From: Legionella rubrilucens
GTDB lineage: Bacteria > Pseudomonadota > Gammaproteobacteria > Legionellales > Legionellaceae
DNA length: 64,000 bases
Assembly: GCF_001468125.1 (NCBI RefSeq)
Contig: NZ_LNYT01000006.1
Location: 1 to 64,000 of the forward strand
Direction: 5' to 3'
Part shown: positions 9,650 to 20,591 of the stretch, piece by piece
Position numbering within the stretch: position 1 is the first letter of the stretch
Layout of the letters: each line of letters opens with the position of its first letter
Notes under the pieces: generated by a model
The model's input: the letters and a program-made list of their open reading frames with translations, nothing else
What the model was told of the DNA's origin: nothing
Databases searched by the model: none
Translations under genes and position numbers: made by a program

Positions 9650-10759
9650 GGCCGTGAACAGGATACGATGCGAACTGATGGACATCAAAATGCCGAAGCT
9701 GGCTAAAAAAGTCACCATGGCCGTTCCGCCATAGCTGACCAGCGGCAATGTGATGCCTACCACGGGCAGTATACCCGTCACCATGCCGATATTGACGAAG
9801 GCCGATAAAAAGAACGTCATGGCCAGACTGGCGGCCAATAGCCGGGTAAAACTGGTCTGAGCCTGACGGGCAATGTACAGGCCGCGCAAAGACACCAGAA
9901 TAAATAACAGGATTAACAGCGTGCTGCCGACAAAGCCAAACTCTTCACCGCTCACTGCAAAAATAAAATCAGTGGCATGCTCTGGTAAAAAATTAAGGTG
10001 CGACTGACTCCCTGCCAACCACCCCTTGCCAAAAGCACCGCCTGAACCAATGGCGATTTTCGATTGAATGATGTGATAACCTGATCCAAGCGGATCCTGT
10101 TCGGGATTTAGCAGGGTGTAAATACGCTGGCGTTGGTAATCGTGCATGACATGCCACAGCAGGGGAGCTGATAATCCAGCTAAAACCAGGAGTACTAGCA
10201 GAATACGAAAGCTGATGCCGGCCATAAAAATGACGCTTAAACCGGCGAAGACAACCATAATGGCCGTTCCCAAATCGGGTTGTTTGGCAATTAACAACGC
10301 GGGAACAAAAATAATGACAGCGGCAATCAACAGGTTTTTAGTGTCGATGGGGATGGGCTTGCGATCAAAGAACCAGGCCGCCATCATCGGTACCGCCAGT
10401 TTCATGATTTCAGAGGGCTGAAAACGAAAGATGCCCAAATCCAGCCACCGTTGCGCGCCTTTACCGATTTTACCAATCACCATAACTGCCAGCAGCAGCG
10501 CCAGGCCCACACCGTAAATCCAGGGTGTCCAGATTTTATATTTATGGGGAGGAACCATGGCAAAAACCATCATAATCCCGATGGCAAAGGAGAGACGCAT
10601 CAGCTGCCTTAACACCATCCCCAGGTTTTGATTAGAGGCGCTGTAAAGAATCAGCATGCCAAAGGCGATTACCCCTAACAGTAAACCCAGCAAGGGCAAA
10701 TCAACATGGATGGCTTTACTGGTAAAGCGATAGACGGGGCGGGCTTGTCGTTGATTCAT
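9641..10759 (-). CDS. rodA: rod-shape peptidoglycan glycosyltransferase RodA
   Basis: 372 residues of the SEDS family, with about ten hydrophobic membrane segments. RodA polymerises lipid II glycan strands in the elongasome together with the transpeptidase PBP2. Diagnostic stretches include [50 protein letters not shown] and [15 protein letters not shown]. Its start overlaps the stop of mrdA by four bases, so the two are translated as a pair. The gene ends in a nine-base convergent overlap with rnhB. Confidence 0.96.
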   Translation of the reverse strand: MNQRQARPVYRFTSKAIHVDLPLLGLLLGVIAFGMLILYSASNQNLGMVLRQLMRLSFAIGIMMVFAMVPPHKYKIWTPWIYGVGLALLLAVMVIGKIGKGAQRWLDLGIFRFQPSEIMKLAVPMMAAWFFDRKPIPIDTKNLLIAAVIIFVPALLIAKQPDLGTAIMVVFAGLSVIFMAGISFRILLVLLVLAGLSAPLLWHVMHDYQRQRIYTLLNPEQDPLGSGYHIIQSKIAIGSGGAFGKGWLAGSQSHLNFLPEHATDFIFAVSGEEFGFVGSTLLILLFILVSLRGLYIARQAQTSFTRLLAASLAMTFFLSAFVNIGMVTGILPVVGITLPLVSYGGTAMVTFLASFGILMSISSHRILFTALS

Positions 10760-12609
10760 GATGGGGATTCGCTCTTCTTCATCTCAAAATAGGCATCCAG
10801 GACTTTACGTGCCACGTTGGAAGCCAAAACGTCATTTTCAACCATGACTGCAATGGCCACTTCGGGGTTTTCAACCGGCGCAAAGGCAATGAACAGGGAG
10901 TGATCGCGCAGATGTTCAGGGATCACCTGGTTGCGGCGTTTTTCATATTGCCGTCCGCCAAAAACCTGCGCAGTTCCTGTTTTTGCCGCCACGGAATAGG
11001 GAGGGTTGCGGCCAAACCGGTATCCGGTGCCTTCATTACTGGTAGTCACCGCATGCATGGCATCAATGATAATGTCCCAGTTGGCTTCCTCGTTGAGTTT
11101 TACCGTCTTCTCTTTGATAGTCTGATAGGGATGCACTTCGCCTTTGTCGCTTTGTACGGATTTTAACAGTAAATGGGGTCTGTAACGCTGACCGTGCTGG
11201 CTCATGGTGGCCACGGCATTGGCCAGTTGGAGCGGAGAAGCCAGCATAAATCCCTGGCCGATGGCGGTAATCAGCGTGTCGCCAGGATACCAGGAAATGC
11301 CTTTTGTTCGTCTTTTCCAGGGTGCGCTTGGCAGAATACCCGGCGCCTCTTCATGAAGGTCGACCTGAGTCATCTGGCCAAAACCAAACTGGCTCAGCAT
11401 TTTTTCAATTTCAGCAATCCCCAGTTTGTGGCCGAGTTGATAAAAATAAGTGTCGCAGGAGACCGTAATGGCCCGTTTTAAGTTAATGACTCCATGGCCG
11501 CCTTTTTTCCAGTCCCGGTAGGCATGGCTTACACCGGGCAAACGGAACCAGCCTGGATCATACACACTGAATCCGGTATCGATCACTCCCTTTTCAAGCC
11601 CTGCCAGTCCGACATAGGGTTTGACGGTGGAGGCCGGGGGGTATAATCCCCGTACTGCGCGATTATAAAGCGGCCGGTCGCGGGTGTCCGAGAGCTTCTG
11701 GTAATCGACTGATTTAATGCCGTTCACAAACACATTAGGATCATAACTCGGTGAGCTCACCATGGTCAGGATATCCCCGTGACGCGCGCTCATGACCACC
11801 ACGGCGCCGCGCTTATCCTTCATGGCTTCATAAGCGACTTTTTGCAGTCGAATATCCACCGTCAGGTAAAGCTTCTCACCGGAAACCGGGTTTTGTTTGT
11901 TCAATACGCGAACGGTTCGGCCGCTGACATCGGTTTCAACCTGCTGGTAGCCCACCTGGCCATGCAGGATGTTCTCGTAGTATTTTTCAATGCCGGATTT
12001 GCCGATAAAATTGGTGGCGCGATAGTTCGTGCTGTCGACCTGTTTAAGCTCCTGCACATTGATGCGGCCGACATAGCCGAGAAGGTGTGCTGTCACTTCT
12101 CCTAAAGGATAATAACGCATTAAACGCGCCTTGATGCTGACGCCGGTGAACTGGTATTGGTGAATGGCAAAGGTGGCCACTTCTTCCTGGGTTAATTTCA
12201 ATTTAATGGGGATAGGGACAAACGAGCGGTTCTGTCTGCGTGTACGCTTGAAATTATCAACATCCTCGTCGCTGATCGAAGGCAGCAGTTGCCTTAACCG
12301 GGCGATGGTGCTGTCCATGTCGCTTACCCGTTCCGGGATGATTTCAAGAACATACACGGGAATATTTTCGGCAAGGACTACGCCATTTTTATCGAGAATA
12401 ATTCCTCGCGGCGGAGCGATGGGAATGATGCTCATCTGATTTTTTAAAGACAGGGTTTCATAGCGTTTGAATTCGGCAATTTGCAGATAAGCCAGGCGGA
12501 TTAACAGGACGGCAGACAACAGAACAACAAAAATAATGAGTACATTCAGACGAATGCGATGAATTCGGATTTCCTGGCGATCATTTTTTACAGGATTATT
12601 CAGGCGCAT
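10756..12609 (-). CDS. mrdA: penicillin-binding protein 2 (cell elongation transpeptidase)
   Basis: 617 residues. A single N-terminal membrane anchor (LNVLIIFVVLLSAVLLIRLAYL) is followed by the dimerisation domain and the transpeptidase domain. The catalytic motifs are visible: PPASTVKPY (SxxK), SCDTYF (SxN-like), and AAKTGTAQVF (KTGT). PBP2 crosslinks side-wall peptidoglycan in the elongasome and works with RodA, encoded directly downstream with a four-base overlap. The order rsfS-rlmH-mrdA-rodA is the conserved gammaproteobacterial arrangement. Confidence 0.96.
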   Translation of the reverse strand: MRLNNPVKNDRQEIRIHRIRLNVLIIFVVLLSAVLLIRLAYLQIAEFKRYETLSLKNQMSIIPIAPPRGIILDKNGVVLAENIPVYVLEIIPERVSDMDSTIARLRQLLPSISDEDVDNFKRTRRQNRSFVPIPIKLKLTQEEVATFAIHQYQFTGVSIKARLMRYYPLGEVTAHLLGYVGRINVQELKQVDSTNYRATNFIGKSGIEKYYENILHGQVGYQQVETDVSGRTVRVLNKQNPVSGEKLYLTVDIRLQKVAYEAMKDKRGAVVVMSARHGDILTMVSSPSYDPNVFVNGIKSVDYQKLSDTRDRPLYNRAVRGLYPPASTVKPYVGLAGLEKGVIDTGFSVYDPGWFRLPGVSHAYRDWKKGGHGVINLKRAITVSCDTYFYQLGHKLGIAEIEKMLSQFGFGQMTQVDLHEEAPGILPSAPWKRRTKGISWYPGDTLITAIGQGFMLASPLQLANAVATMSQHGQRYRPHLLLKSVQSDKGEVHPYQTIKEKTVKLNEEANWDIIIDAMHAVTTSNEGTGYRFGRNPPYSVAAKTGTAQVFGGRQYEKRRNQVIPEHLRDHSLFIAFAPVENPEVAIAVMVENDVLASNVARKVLDAYFEMKKSESPS

Positions 12610-12669
12610 CGTTCGTGACTACTCGGATTAATGGGGTAACTGGACTGCCATACATGGTAACGGAAAACT

Positions 12670-13140
12670 TCATTTGTGGTAAGGGTGATTGTTATTTATT
12701 GCAAAGGCACGATAGATGGTTTCAAGCAATAAAATCCGTACCAGCGGATGCGGCAGCGTTAACCGCGATAAAGACCAGCGCTCCTGACTGAGAGCCAGGG
12801 TTGCAGGGGATAAGCCTTCAGGGCCGCCAATGATAAAACAGAGGTGGCTGTGGTTTTGCTGAAGCAGGTTCAGTTTAACCGCCAGTTTTTCGCTGTCAAA
12901 ACTGTCGCCTTCAATCGCCAGGGCGATAACCCGCGCGCCAGAAGGTATGGCGCCATGGATTAACTGCGCTTCTTTATCCATAATGCGGGCCAAATCAGTG
13001 GCCTTGGTCCTTTTGGTCAGAGGAATCTCGACAAGGGATAAACTGACAAACTCCTGAAGCCGTTTGCTGTATTCCTTCGTCGCTTCATTAACCCAGGAAG
13101 GCATTTTACTGCCGCAGGCAATGACGGTCATTTTCAGCAT
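12670..13140 (-). CDS. rlmH: 23S rRNA (pseudouridine-1915-N3) methyltransferase RlmH
   Basis: 156 residues of the SPOUT class, which binds SAM in a trefoil knot. Recognisable segments are [11 protein letters not shown] at the N terminus, [12 protein letters not shown], and the C-terminal knot [19 protein letters not shown] and [14 protein letters not shown]. RlmH methylates pseudouridine 1915 in helix 69 of 23S rRNA. It lies nine bases after rsfS and 60 bases before mrdA in the same operon. Confidence 0.96.
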   Translation of the reverse strand: MLKMTVIACGSKMPSWVNEATKEYSKRLQEFVSLSLVEIPLTKRTKATDLARIMDKEAQLIHGAIPSGARVIALAIEGDSFDSEKLAVKLNLLQQNHSHLCFIIGGPEGLSPATLALSQERWSLSRLTLPHPLVRILLLETIYRAFAINNNHPYHK

Positions 13141-13149
13141 AGGGGAGCC

Positions 13150-13488
13150 TTAAGCGGTGCTATCCTGCCACAGCCCTTCGAGGTTGTAGAAGGCGCGGCT
13201 GTCGGGCTGCATGACGTGTAAAATAAAATCGCCAAAATCAACCAAAGCCCATTCACCGGCCTCAATGCCGTGGGAGCCGATGGCTAACAGGCCGTCGGCC
13301 TTCATTTTTTCCATCACCGTCTCGGCAATTGCCTTGACATGGCGGGATGAGCGGCCACTGCAAACCACCATGTAATCCGTGATGGCCGTTTGCTGCCGCA
13401 CATCAAGGACATTAATATCAATGGCCTGCATTTCGTCAAGAATATGCAGGAGTTTTTCAAGTTCTGCAGGTTGATTAGCCATAGTCAT
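13150..13488 (-). CDS. rsfS: ribosomal silencing factor RsfS
   Basis: 112 residues if the ATG at 13488 is used; a frame-extended start at 13533 would add residues unlike the family. RsfS binds ribosomal protein uL14 and blocks subunit joining in starvation. DINVLDVRQQTAITDYMVVCSG (in part), SRHVKAIAE and the tail GDFILHVMQ with AFYNLEGLW are typical of the family. It heads the rsfS-rlmH-mrdA-rodA operon. An ATG six bases further in (13482) is equally possible, since no strong ribosome site decides. Confidence 0.93.
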   Translation of the reverse strand: MTMANQPAELEKLLHILDEMQAIDINVLDVRQQTAITDYMVVCSGRSSRHVKAIAETVMEKMKADGLLAIGSHGIEAGEWALVDFGDFILHVMQPDSRAFYNLEGLWQDSTA

Positions 13489-13562
13489 GAACACTTGTTT
13501 CCAAAAGGCGTTGGATAATATCAGTAAAATCAAAAAGTCTCAAAGAGATTGACGGCAATTGA

Positions 13563-15008
13563 CTATTTTTCATGATTGTTCCTTGATAACAAATGCTTTA
13601 TCAGCAGATTAATCATAAAACAGGCAAGCGTAGCCGCTGTCAGAATAAGTAACAAGTGAGTAAAGCTTGTTGCATAATGGGTTTTCAATTCAATGACCGA
13701 TCGAATGCCGGGATTAATCGCCGTCAGGATGGCCAGTTTACCGGAGAGATAACCCCCGATGCCCAGTGAGACGAAAAAGATGCCCATCATGGTGCTGACC
13801 TTGCGTCGGCTGGCTAAGACTGTGATCGCCGACAGTCCAACAGGGGAAAGCAGCAATTCAGCAATCGATATCATCAGATAAGCCGGGATAAAATAAAGCG
13901 GCGAAAGCAACGCCTGCGACGTGCTTTCCCGGCTGACGAAAGTAATTAAGCCATAAGCCAGCCACATGAACAGCATCGCCAGGAGAAATTTGTTGCCGGT
14001 TCGCTTACCGCTTTGTACGCTGTTCAATTGCGGTTTGCTTCGCGCAAGAAAATAACCAAAAACCAGCATGCCGATGCTTTGAATGCTGACATAATAGGGC
14101 GGGGGAAATTGAATCCCGAGAAACGTCGGCTCCACAACCCGGGCAATGAACAGCGTCAGGGACATAAACATCTGAAAATAAAAGGCCCAGAACATCACTG
14201 AGACAATGCATAGCAGGCCAATCACCAGCGTTTGTCGACCCTGTTGCGGTGATTCCCGTTTGACAGTGGTCAAAAGATAAGCCAGGGACAGAACCACAAC
14301 ACCTAAAAAGGCAATGTCAGCAAACCGGGGATACCATAAAATGCAGAACGAGAGCAGCCACAATAAAAACATCATGCCCAGGGCATTCATTATTTTCACA
14401 GGATGGTATTCAAACGGGTGATAATCCTCAATGCGATACCGCTTAATGCCAAAGGCAAACACAGCAAAGGCGATGATCATGCCAAAGGCGGCGCTGGCAA
14501 AGGTAACAGACCAGCCAAAATAGGCGTTTAGATAGCTGGGCAGCGTGGTGCCGAGAATAATTCCGGTGGTGATGCCCATATAGAACACGGTAAAGCCGCT
14601 TTCCCGTTTGGGTGAATCAACCGGGTATTCATTGCCGAGCAGGGAGGAAATATTCGGTTTCAGTAAACCGGTACCCACTGCAATACCCGCGAGGGCAATC
14701 AGCATCGCTGATTTGGACTGAATGAGGGTTAACAGCGTGTAACTTAAAAAAAGAAAGACAGCACCGGACAGCACAGTGTTTTTTTGCCCCAGCAAATGAT
14801 CCGCAATCCAGCCGCCAATGACCGGGGATAAATAAGTCAGGGCTGTAAAGGAGCCGACTAAAGCGTAGATGTGTTTATCATGCCACTGGTAATGGCTGGC
14901 TAAGTAAAGCGCTAACAGGGATTGGACAACATAAAATCCATAGCGTTCCCACATTTCTGTCGCAAAAAAAACACGGAGGGAGGCAGGGTGTTTGACATTC
15001 GTATCCAC
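13563..15008 (-). CDS. POT/PTR family proton-dependent oligopeptide transporter
   Basis: 481 residues with about 12-14 membrane segments. The N terminus shows FFATEMWERYGFYVVQSLLALYL, which holds the ExxER motif used for proton coupling, then SPVIGGWIADHLLGQ and FYMGITTGIILG, the second POT signature. The family imports di- and tripeptides with protons, which matters for Legionella because it lives on amino acids. The start is a GTG at 15008 with an AAGG ribosome site. It is divergent from the hut genes. Confidence 0.92.
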   Translation of the reverse strand: MDTNVKHPASLRVFFATEMWERYGFYVVQSLLALYLASHYQWHDKHIYALVGSFTALTYLSPVIGGWIADHLLGQKNTVLSGAVFLFLSYTLLTLIQSKSAMLIALAGIAVGTGLLKPNISSLLGNEYPVDSPKRESGFTVFYMGITTGIILGTTLPSYLNAYFGWSVTFASAAFGMIIAFAVFAFGIKRYRIEDYHPFEYHPVKIMNALGMMFLLWLLSFCILWYPRFADIAFLGVVVLSLAYLLTTVKRESPQQGRQTLVIGLLCIVSVMFWAFYFQMFMSLTLFIARVVEPTFLGIQFPPPYYVSIQSIGMLVFGYFLARSKPQLNSVQSGKRTGNKFLLAMLFMWLAYGLITFVSRESTSQALLSPLYFIPAYLMISIAELLLSPVGLSAITVLASRRKVSTMMGIFFVSLGIGGYLSGKLAILTAINPGIRSVIELKTHYATSFTHLLLILTAATLACFMINLLIKHLLSRNNHEK

Positions 15009-15169
15009 GATGACCTTATTTTAGGCAAAGATGCTTAAATACTATCATAGTAAAAAAATAAATTGCAGCGTTATGACAGGAATAATTCACGACGGCCCGG
15101 CAGTAGTGTAGACTAGCGGTGGTAAATGCAAGTGACTGTTTTTTAGTCGTTCTTTGGATGGAATTAATT

Positions 15170-16855
15170 ATGACTATGACACGCAAGGCACGCCCCGTCA
15201 GAGCGCCACGGGGAAATGTGCTTCATTCCCGCAACTGGCTTACCGAAGCCGCTCTCAGAATGCTGATGAACAATCTGGATCCGGAGGTGGCTGAAAACCC
15301 CGATGAATTGATTGTTTATGGCGGTTTGGGCCGCGCTGCCAGGAATTGGTCCTGTTTCGACAAAATGGTCGAGGTCTTGAAAGCGCTGGGCGAGGACGAG
15401 ACCCTGCTGGTGCAATCGGGTAAGCCGGTGGGGGTTTTTAAAACCCATGTTGATGCACCGCGTGTCCTTATGGCCAATTCCAATTTAGTCCCCAAATGGG
15501 CCACCTGGGATCATTTTAACGAGCTCGATAAAAAAGGCCTGATGATGTATGGGCAAATGACAGCCGGCAGCTGGATTTATATCGGCTCCCAGGGCATTGT
15601 TCAGGGTACCTATGAAACCTTTGTTGCAGCAGCCAGACAACATTACCAGGGCGATTTAAGCGGCCGCTGGATTTTAACTGCGGGATTAGGCGGCATGGGC
15701 GGCGCACAACCGCTGGCGGCCACCATGGCTGGAGCCAGTATGCTGGCTGTTGAATGCGATGCCTCACGGCTTGAAAAGCGGCTTTCTACCCGTTACCTTG
15801 ATAAATACACGGACAATCTGGATGACGCTTTGCAATGGATTGAGGCGTCCTGCCGGGATAAAGCCCCCCTGTCAGTCGGTTTGTTAGGTAATGCTGCTGA
15901 CATTTATCCTGAACTGCTCAAGCGAGGCCTCAAACCGGCAATGGTCACTGATCAAACGAGTGCCCATGATCCCCTGAATGGTTACCTGCCGCAGGGATGG
16001 ACGCTGGAACAGGCGATTGAAATGAGAAAGGCGGCTCCTGCAAAGGTCATTGCTGCGGCCAAAAAATCCATGGCGGTGCAGGTGAATGCCATGCTGGGCT
16101 TCAGACAGCAAGGCATCCCGGTCTTTGATTACGGCAACAACATCCGGCAAATGGCGTTTGAAGAGGGGGTCGAGGAGGCGTTTGCCATTCCGGGGTTTGT
16201 GCCGGCTTACATCCGGCCGCTGTTTTGCGAGGGAATAGGCCCATTCCGCTGGGTGGCTTTGTCGGGTGAAGCGAAAGATATCCATGCTACGGACAAAAAA
16301 GTCAAGGAATTAATACCGGACAATCCCCATCTTCATCGATGGCTGGACATGGCTCAGGATAAAATAGCCTTTCAGGGATTGCCGGCGCGCATCTGTTGGG
16401 TTGGATTAAAGGATCGTGCGCGTCTCGCTCTCGCTTTCAATGACATGGTCAGGCACGGGGAGGTCAGTGCACCCATCGTGATTGGCCGTGATCATCTGGA
16501 TTCGGGTTCTGTCGCAAGTCCTAACCGGGAAACCGAAGGCATGCTGGATGGCAGTGATGCCATTTCAGACTGGCCCTTGCTGAATGCGTTGCTCAATTGT
16601 GCCAGTGGCGCGACCTGGGTCAGCATTCACCATGGCGGTGGTGTCGGCATGGGTTTCTCCCAGCATGCCGGAGTAGTTATCGTCGCCGACGGCAGTGAAG
16701 CAGCGGCGCTTCGTCTGCAACGCGTGTTGTTCAATGATCCGGCGACTGGCGTCATGCGTCATGCGGATGCAGGTTATGAGCTGGCCCGTCGTTGCGCGAA
16801 AGCCAACCAGTTATGGCTGCCCATGATGGATGAGGAGAGCATTGCCCATGACTGA
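15170..16855 (+). CDS. hutU: urocanate hydratase
   Basis: 561 residues. The enzyme hydrates urocanate to imidazolone propionate with tightly bound NAD, the second step of histidine breakdown. [14 protein letters not shown] at the N terminus, [14 protein letters not shown] (NAD site), [11 protein letters not shown] with the active-site Cys, and [15 protein letters not shown] are all present. I take the ATG at 15170 because GGATGGAA precedes it and homologues begin near [11 protein letters not shown]; a longer frame starts at 15119. It overlaps hutH by eight bases. No hutI or hutG lies in the window, so the pathway must be completed elsewhere. Confidence 0.95.
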   Translation: MTMTRKARPVRAPRGNVLHSRNWLTEAALRMLMNNLDPEVAENPDELIVYGGLGRAARNWSCFDKMVEVLKALGEDETLLVQSGKPVGVFKTHVDAPRVLMANSNLVPKWATWDHFNELDKKGLMMYGQMTAGSWIYIGSQGIVQGTYETFVAAARQHYQGDLSGRWILTAGLGGMGGAQPLAATMAGASMLAVECDASRLEKRLSTRYLDKYTDNLDDALQWIEASCRDKAPLSVGLLGNAADIYPELLKRGLKPAMVTDQTSAHDPLNGYLPQGWTLEQAIEMRKAAPAKVIAAAKKSMAVQVNAMLGFRQQGIPVFDYGNNIRQMAFEEGVEEAFAIPGFVPAYIRPLFCEGIGPFRWVALSGEAKDIHATDKKVKELIPDNPHLHRWLDMAQDKIAFQGLPARICWVGLKDRARLALAFNDMVRHGEVSAPIVIGRDHLDSGSVASPNRETEGMLDGSDAISDWPLLNALLNCASGATWVSIHHGGGVGMGFSQHAGVVIVADGSEAAALRLQRVLFNDPATGVMRHADAGYELARRCAKANQLWLPMMDEESIAHD

Positions 16856-18380
16856 TTTTTTTATTTTGAAACCGCGGCAGATGACCCTGGCGGATTACCA
16901 TGATCTGATTAAAAGCGGCCGCCCCTGTAAGCTGGATGATGCTGCCCTGCCGGGCATACAGGCCTCACAGGGTACTGTCCAGGGTATTGTAGAGAAAGGG
17001 GATACCGTCTACGGCATCAACACCGGTTTCGGTTCTTTGGCTAATCAGACCATCAGTCAGCCGCATCTTAAACAGTTGCAGCGCAATATTGTGTTATCCC
17101 ATGCCTGCGGCACGGGCGAATTGCTGGACGATGAGTTGGTGGCTTTAATGCTCCTGCTTAAAATCAACAGCCTTGCGCAAGGGTATTCCGGGGTCAGACT
17201 TGAGCTGATTGAAGCCCTGATTCGTCTCTACAATCATCGGGTTTATCCATGCATACCGGCAAAAGGGTCCGTGGGTGCTTCCGGTGATTTGGCGCCGCTC
17301 GCCCATCTTGCTCTGCCTTTACTGGGCGTAGGGGAAGTAAGACATCAGGGGAGAATCGTAAGTGCAGTGGAAGGGCTTCAAATCGCCGGCCTTGACATAA
17401 TGGAGCTGGCGCCCAAGGAAGGCCTTGCCCTGCTGAACGGCCTTCAGGCTTCTACGGCCATTGCGATGCAGGCCCTGAACGTGGCAGAGCGGTTATTCGC
17501 TGTGGCGGTTCTTACCGGCAGCCTGTCGGTTGATGCAGCCTGCGGCAGTGATGTGCCTTTTGATGAACGCATCCAGGTTGCCCGCGGCCATGAGGTACAG
17601 CGTGAGGTTGCCATGCACTACCAGACGCTGCTGAAGGGCAGTGCCATTCGCGAGTCGCATCGTGATTGCAAACGGGTTCAGGATCCTTATTCCCTGCGTT
17701 GCCAGCCGCAGATTATGGGGGCTGTGCTTCACCAGATACGATTTGTTGCCGACACACTCCGGGTGGAAGCCAATGCCGTTTCAGATAACCCCCTGGTGTT
17801 TCCCCGAGAGGGGGATATCCTCTCTGGCGGTAATTTCCATGGCGAAATGATTGCCATGGCCGCCGATAATCTTGCGCTGGCGATAGCGGAAATCGGGGCT
17901 AACTCCGAGCGGCGGATTGCCCTGTTAATTGATTCTCATTTCAGCGGCCTGCCGGCCTTTCTAGTGAAAGAAAGCGGACTTAATTCAGGCTTCATGATCG
18001 CACACGTGACCGCTGCTGCCTGCGCCAGTGACAACAAAGCGCTGGCGCATCCTCATTCTGTAGACAGCCTGCCAACATCGGCCAATCAGGAGGATCATGT
18101 GTCCATGGCCACGAACGCAGCCCGGCGTCTGCAGATGATGAATGACAATACCGCGACGATCCTGGCTATTGAGTTATTGGCAGCCTGTCAGGGACTGGAG
18201 TTTCATAAACCGCTCATCACGTCGCCGCCTTTGCAAAAAGTGTATGACAAAGTGAGGGCTTGTGTACCGGCTTACGAGCAGGATCGCTATTTTGCTCCGG
18301 ATATTGCCATCATCAAGGAAAAAATTCTAGGCGGCGAAATCGGCTGGGATTTAACGCAAAGGGATTGGCTGAAGGGATGA
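16848..18380 (+). CDS. hutH: histidine ammonia-lyase
   Basis: 510 residues. It removes ammonia from histidine to give urocanate, using the MIO prosthetic group formed from Ala144-Ser145-Gly146 in [36 protein letters not shown] and SDNPLVF are further family signatures. The ATG at 16848 has GAGGAGA before it and overlaps the end of hutU, which suggests translational coupling. Order U-H and the tight packing with the following dehydrogenase genes point to one transcript. Confidence 0.96.
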   Translation: MTDFFILKPRQMTLADYHDLIKSGRPCKLDDAALPGIQASQGTVQGIVEKGDTVYGINTGFGSLANQTISQPHLKQLQRNIVLSHACGTGELLDDELVALMLLLKINSLAQGYSGVRLELIEALIRLYNHRVYPCIPAKGSVGASGDLAPLAHLALPLLGVGEVRHQGRIVSAVEGLQIAGLDIMELAPKEGLALLNGLQASTAIAMQALNVAERLFAVAVLTGSLSVDAACGSDVPFDERIQVARGHEVQREVAMHYQTLLKGSAIRESHRDCKRVQDPYSLRCQPQIMGAVLHQIRFVADTLRVEANAVSDNPLVFPREGDILSGGNFHGEMIAMAADNLALAIAEIGANSERRIALLIDSHFSGLPAFLVKESGLNSGFMIAHVTAAACASDNKALAHPHSVDSLPTSANQEDHVSMATNAARRLQMMNDNTATILAIELLAACQGLEFHKPLITSPPLQKVYDKVRACVPAYEQDRYFAPDIAIIKEKILGGEIGWDLTQRDWLKG

Positions 18381-18382
18381 AC

Positions 18383-19792
18383 ATGGTCTTGAATACCCTT
18401 TTTATGGAATTAATGCATGAGCATCAACAGGATCCTTACCCCACTGTATCCGAACGGCGTGACATGCTTAAGCAACTTAAAATCATGCTGAAGACGCAGG
18501 GAACAGTGTTGGCTGCCGCCATCAATTCCGATTATTCTCACCGCTCGCAAACCGAGTCGCTTTTTCTGGAAATTGCCCCGTCGATTAAAGCCATTGATTA
18601 TTGTCTGTCGCATTTAAACGCATGGACTAAATCACGAAAAAAACAGGTGTCCTGGCATTTCTGGCCGGCGTCCGCTTATGTGCTGCCTCAACCGTTGGGA
18701 GTAGTGGGTATTATGGTACCCTGGAATTATCCGGTGTTTTTATCCATTGTTCCCTTAGCCTATGCCTTGGCAGCCGGCAATCGGGTCATGGTGAAAATGT
18801 CGGAGTTAAGCAGTGAATTAAGCCAAACGTTACAAAAACTCCTCTCATCGCTACCAACTGTTAAAAAATTCGTCAAAATTATTGACGGCGATGCCGAGGT
18901 AGGCAAAGCATTTTCCAGCCTGCCTTTTGGGCATTTGCTGTTTACCGGATCAACGCAGGTCGGTAAAGCGGTGATGGCGGCAGCCAGCCAGAACCTCACG
19001 CCAGTGACCCTGGAGCTGGGTGGAAAGTCACCCGCCATTCTTTCTGAAGGAATGAATCCTGCTTATTTGCCGCGCTTGTTCATGGGAAAACTGTTTAATG
19101 CCGGCCAAACCTGCATTGCGCCGGATTACCTGCTCGTGCCGTCGCGGCTTGAGCAGGCGGTTGAGACGGGGTTTGCTGAATTTATAAGCCAGCACTACCC
19201 GGACTTAATGACCAATGACAATTACACAGGCATCATCTCGCCTTCCCATAAACAACGATTATATCATCTCCTGGAAGATGCACGGCAAAAGGGCGCCCGG
19301 GTAGTGCAATACGGGGAGGAATCAGAACATTCGCAAAAAATGCCGGTGTATTTGATTTTCAATGCCAACAGCACCATGAAAGTCATGAATGAGGAAATTT
19401 TTGGCCCCATTTTACCCATCATGACTTACGAAAAAATGGCCGATGCCATTTATTTCATCAACGCCTTACCGAATCCGCTTGCCCTTTATTATTTTGGCGA
19501 CAACAAAGACGAACTGAAACGCTTACAATATGGTACCTTGTCAGGCGCACTCACTGTCAATGACACGCTGATGCACGTTGCCATTGATGATCTGCCCTTT
19601 GGCGGCGTTGGCCAGAGCGGGTTTGGCCAGTATCATGGCCAGGAAGGCTTTGATCGTTTTTCACAATTGAAACCGGTCTTTAAAAAGAAAAGAATAACCA
19701 CAGCGGCCTGGCTTTATCCGCCCTATGGCAGACTGGTACACTGGTATCTTCGTTACGTGGCTGGAATCAATTCAGGGAGAAATAATGAATAA
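18383..19792 (+). CDS. aldehyde dehydrogenase (class 3 / coniferyl-aldehyde dehydrogenase-like)
   Basis: 469 residues from the ATG at 18383, chosen because GAAGGG lies six bases upstream; an ATG at 18377 overlaps the hutH stop and is an alternative. NAD(P)-dependent oxidation of aldehydes is certain from the motifs: VPWNYPVFLS, FTGSTQVGKAV (cofactor loop), LELGGKSPAIL (general base Glu) and FNAGQTCIAPDY (Cys244, nucleophile). The short length and C-terminal aromatic tail suit class 3 / CalB-like enzymes that act on fatty or aromatic aldehydes. It sits between hutH and an SDR gene; a role in histidine catabolism is not obvious. Confidence 0.88.
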   Translation: MVLNTLFMELMHEHQQDPYPTVSERRDMLKQLKIMLKTQGTVLAAAINSDYSHRSQTESLFLEIAPSIKAIDYCLSHLNAWTKSRKKQVSWHFWPASAYVLPQPLGVVGIMVPWNYPVFLSIVPLAYALAAGNRVMVKMSELSSELSQTLQKLLSSLPTVKKFVKIIDGDAEVGKAFSSLPFGHLLFTGSTQVGKAVMAAASQNLTPVTLELGGKSPAILSEGMNPAYLPRLFMGKLFNAGQTCIAPDYLLVPSRLEQAVETGFAEFISQHYPDLMTNDNYTGIISPSHKQRLYHLLEDARQKGARVVQYGEESEHSQKMPVYLIFNANSTMKVMNEEIFGPILPIMTYEKMADAIYFINALPNPLALYYFGDNKDELKRLQYGTLSGALTVNDTLMHVAIDDLPFGGVGQSGFGQYHGQEGFDRFSQLKPVFKKKRITTAAWLYPPYGRLVHWYLRYVAGINSGRNNE

Positions 19793-20591
19793 GGTCCTTT
19801 TTATCAGCGGTGCCAGTCGGGGTATCGGCCGTGCAATAGCTCACCGCTTTGCACGTGAAAAAGCATGCATTGTCATTGCGGCTAAAACCGATACGCCCCA
19901 CCCTAAACTGGAAGGCACCATTTACAGTGTCGCTGAAGAAGTGGAAAAACTGGGGGGGCAGGCATTGCCGCTGATGGTCGATGTTCGTGATGAGGAGCAG
20001 ATTGAAGGGGCCATCAAAGAAACAATTTCCCGGTTTGGCAGACTTGATGTACTCATCAATAACGCCAGCGCAATAAACCTGAGCGACACCTTGTCGACCC
20101 CGATGAAGCGTTATGATTTGATGCAGGGGGTCAATACGCGGGCGACGTTTGCCTGTTCAAAAGCGGCTATTCCATACCTTAAGCAGTCAGACAATCCGCA
20201 CATCCTCACACTGTCGCCGCCATTAAGCCTGGATAAAAAATGGTATGCCCCACATCTCGCTTACACCTTGAGCAAGATGGGGATGAGTCTCTGTACGCTG
20301 GGGCTTGCGGAAGAATTTAAGAGCGCAGGCATTGCTGTGAATTCCCTGTGGCCTAAAACAACCATTGCAACCGCCGCCATTGAAGTGCACTTCCCAGAAG
20401 CCATCTTCAAAGCCAGCCGTAAACCGGCAATCGTGGCTGATGCGGCTTACTGGATTCTCAATCAACCCGCACGTGAAACCACCGGTCGTTTTTTTATTGA
20501 TGAAGACGTGTTGCGTGAGGCTGGCATTCAGGATTTTTCCGTGTATGCTATTGACCCCAATCAAAAGCCTTACCCTGATTTATTTTTATGA
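19785..20591 (+). CDS. short-chain dehydrogenase similar to HSDL2
   Basis: 268 residues. The Rossmann motif is [15 protein letters not shown], then NNAS and the catalytic YTLSK. From memory the sequence follows animal HSDL2 unusually closely ([57 protein letters not shown]), but it lacks the C-terminal SCP2 sterol-carrier domain. Bacterial relatives exist, so this is not proof of transfer from a eukaryote. The substrate is unknown; a lipid or acyl-CoA intermediate is likely. The ATG at 19785 follows AGGGAG and overlaps the aldehyde dehydrogenase stop. Confidence 0.88.
   Translation: MNKVLFISGASRGIGRAIAHRFAREKACIVIAAKTDTPHPKLEGTIYSVAEEVEKLGGQALPLMVDVRDEEQIEGAIKETISRFGRLDVLINNASAINLSDTLSTPMKRYDLMQGVNTRATFACSKAAIPYLKQSDNPHILTLSPPLSLDKKWYAPHLAYTLSKMGMSLCTLGLAEEFKSAGIAVNSLWPKTTIATAAIEVHFPEAIFKASRKPAIVADAAYWILNQPARETTGRFFIDEDVLREAGIQDFSVYAIDPNQKPYPDLFL

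Noticed and set aside
15884-16285. Open frame on the minus strand within hutU
   Set aside because: Shadow of a highly conserved gene, no start signals.
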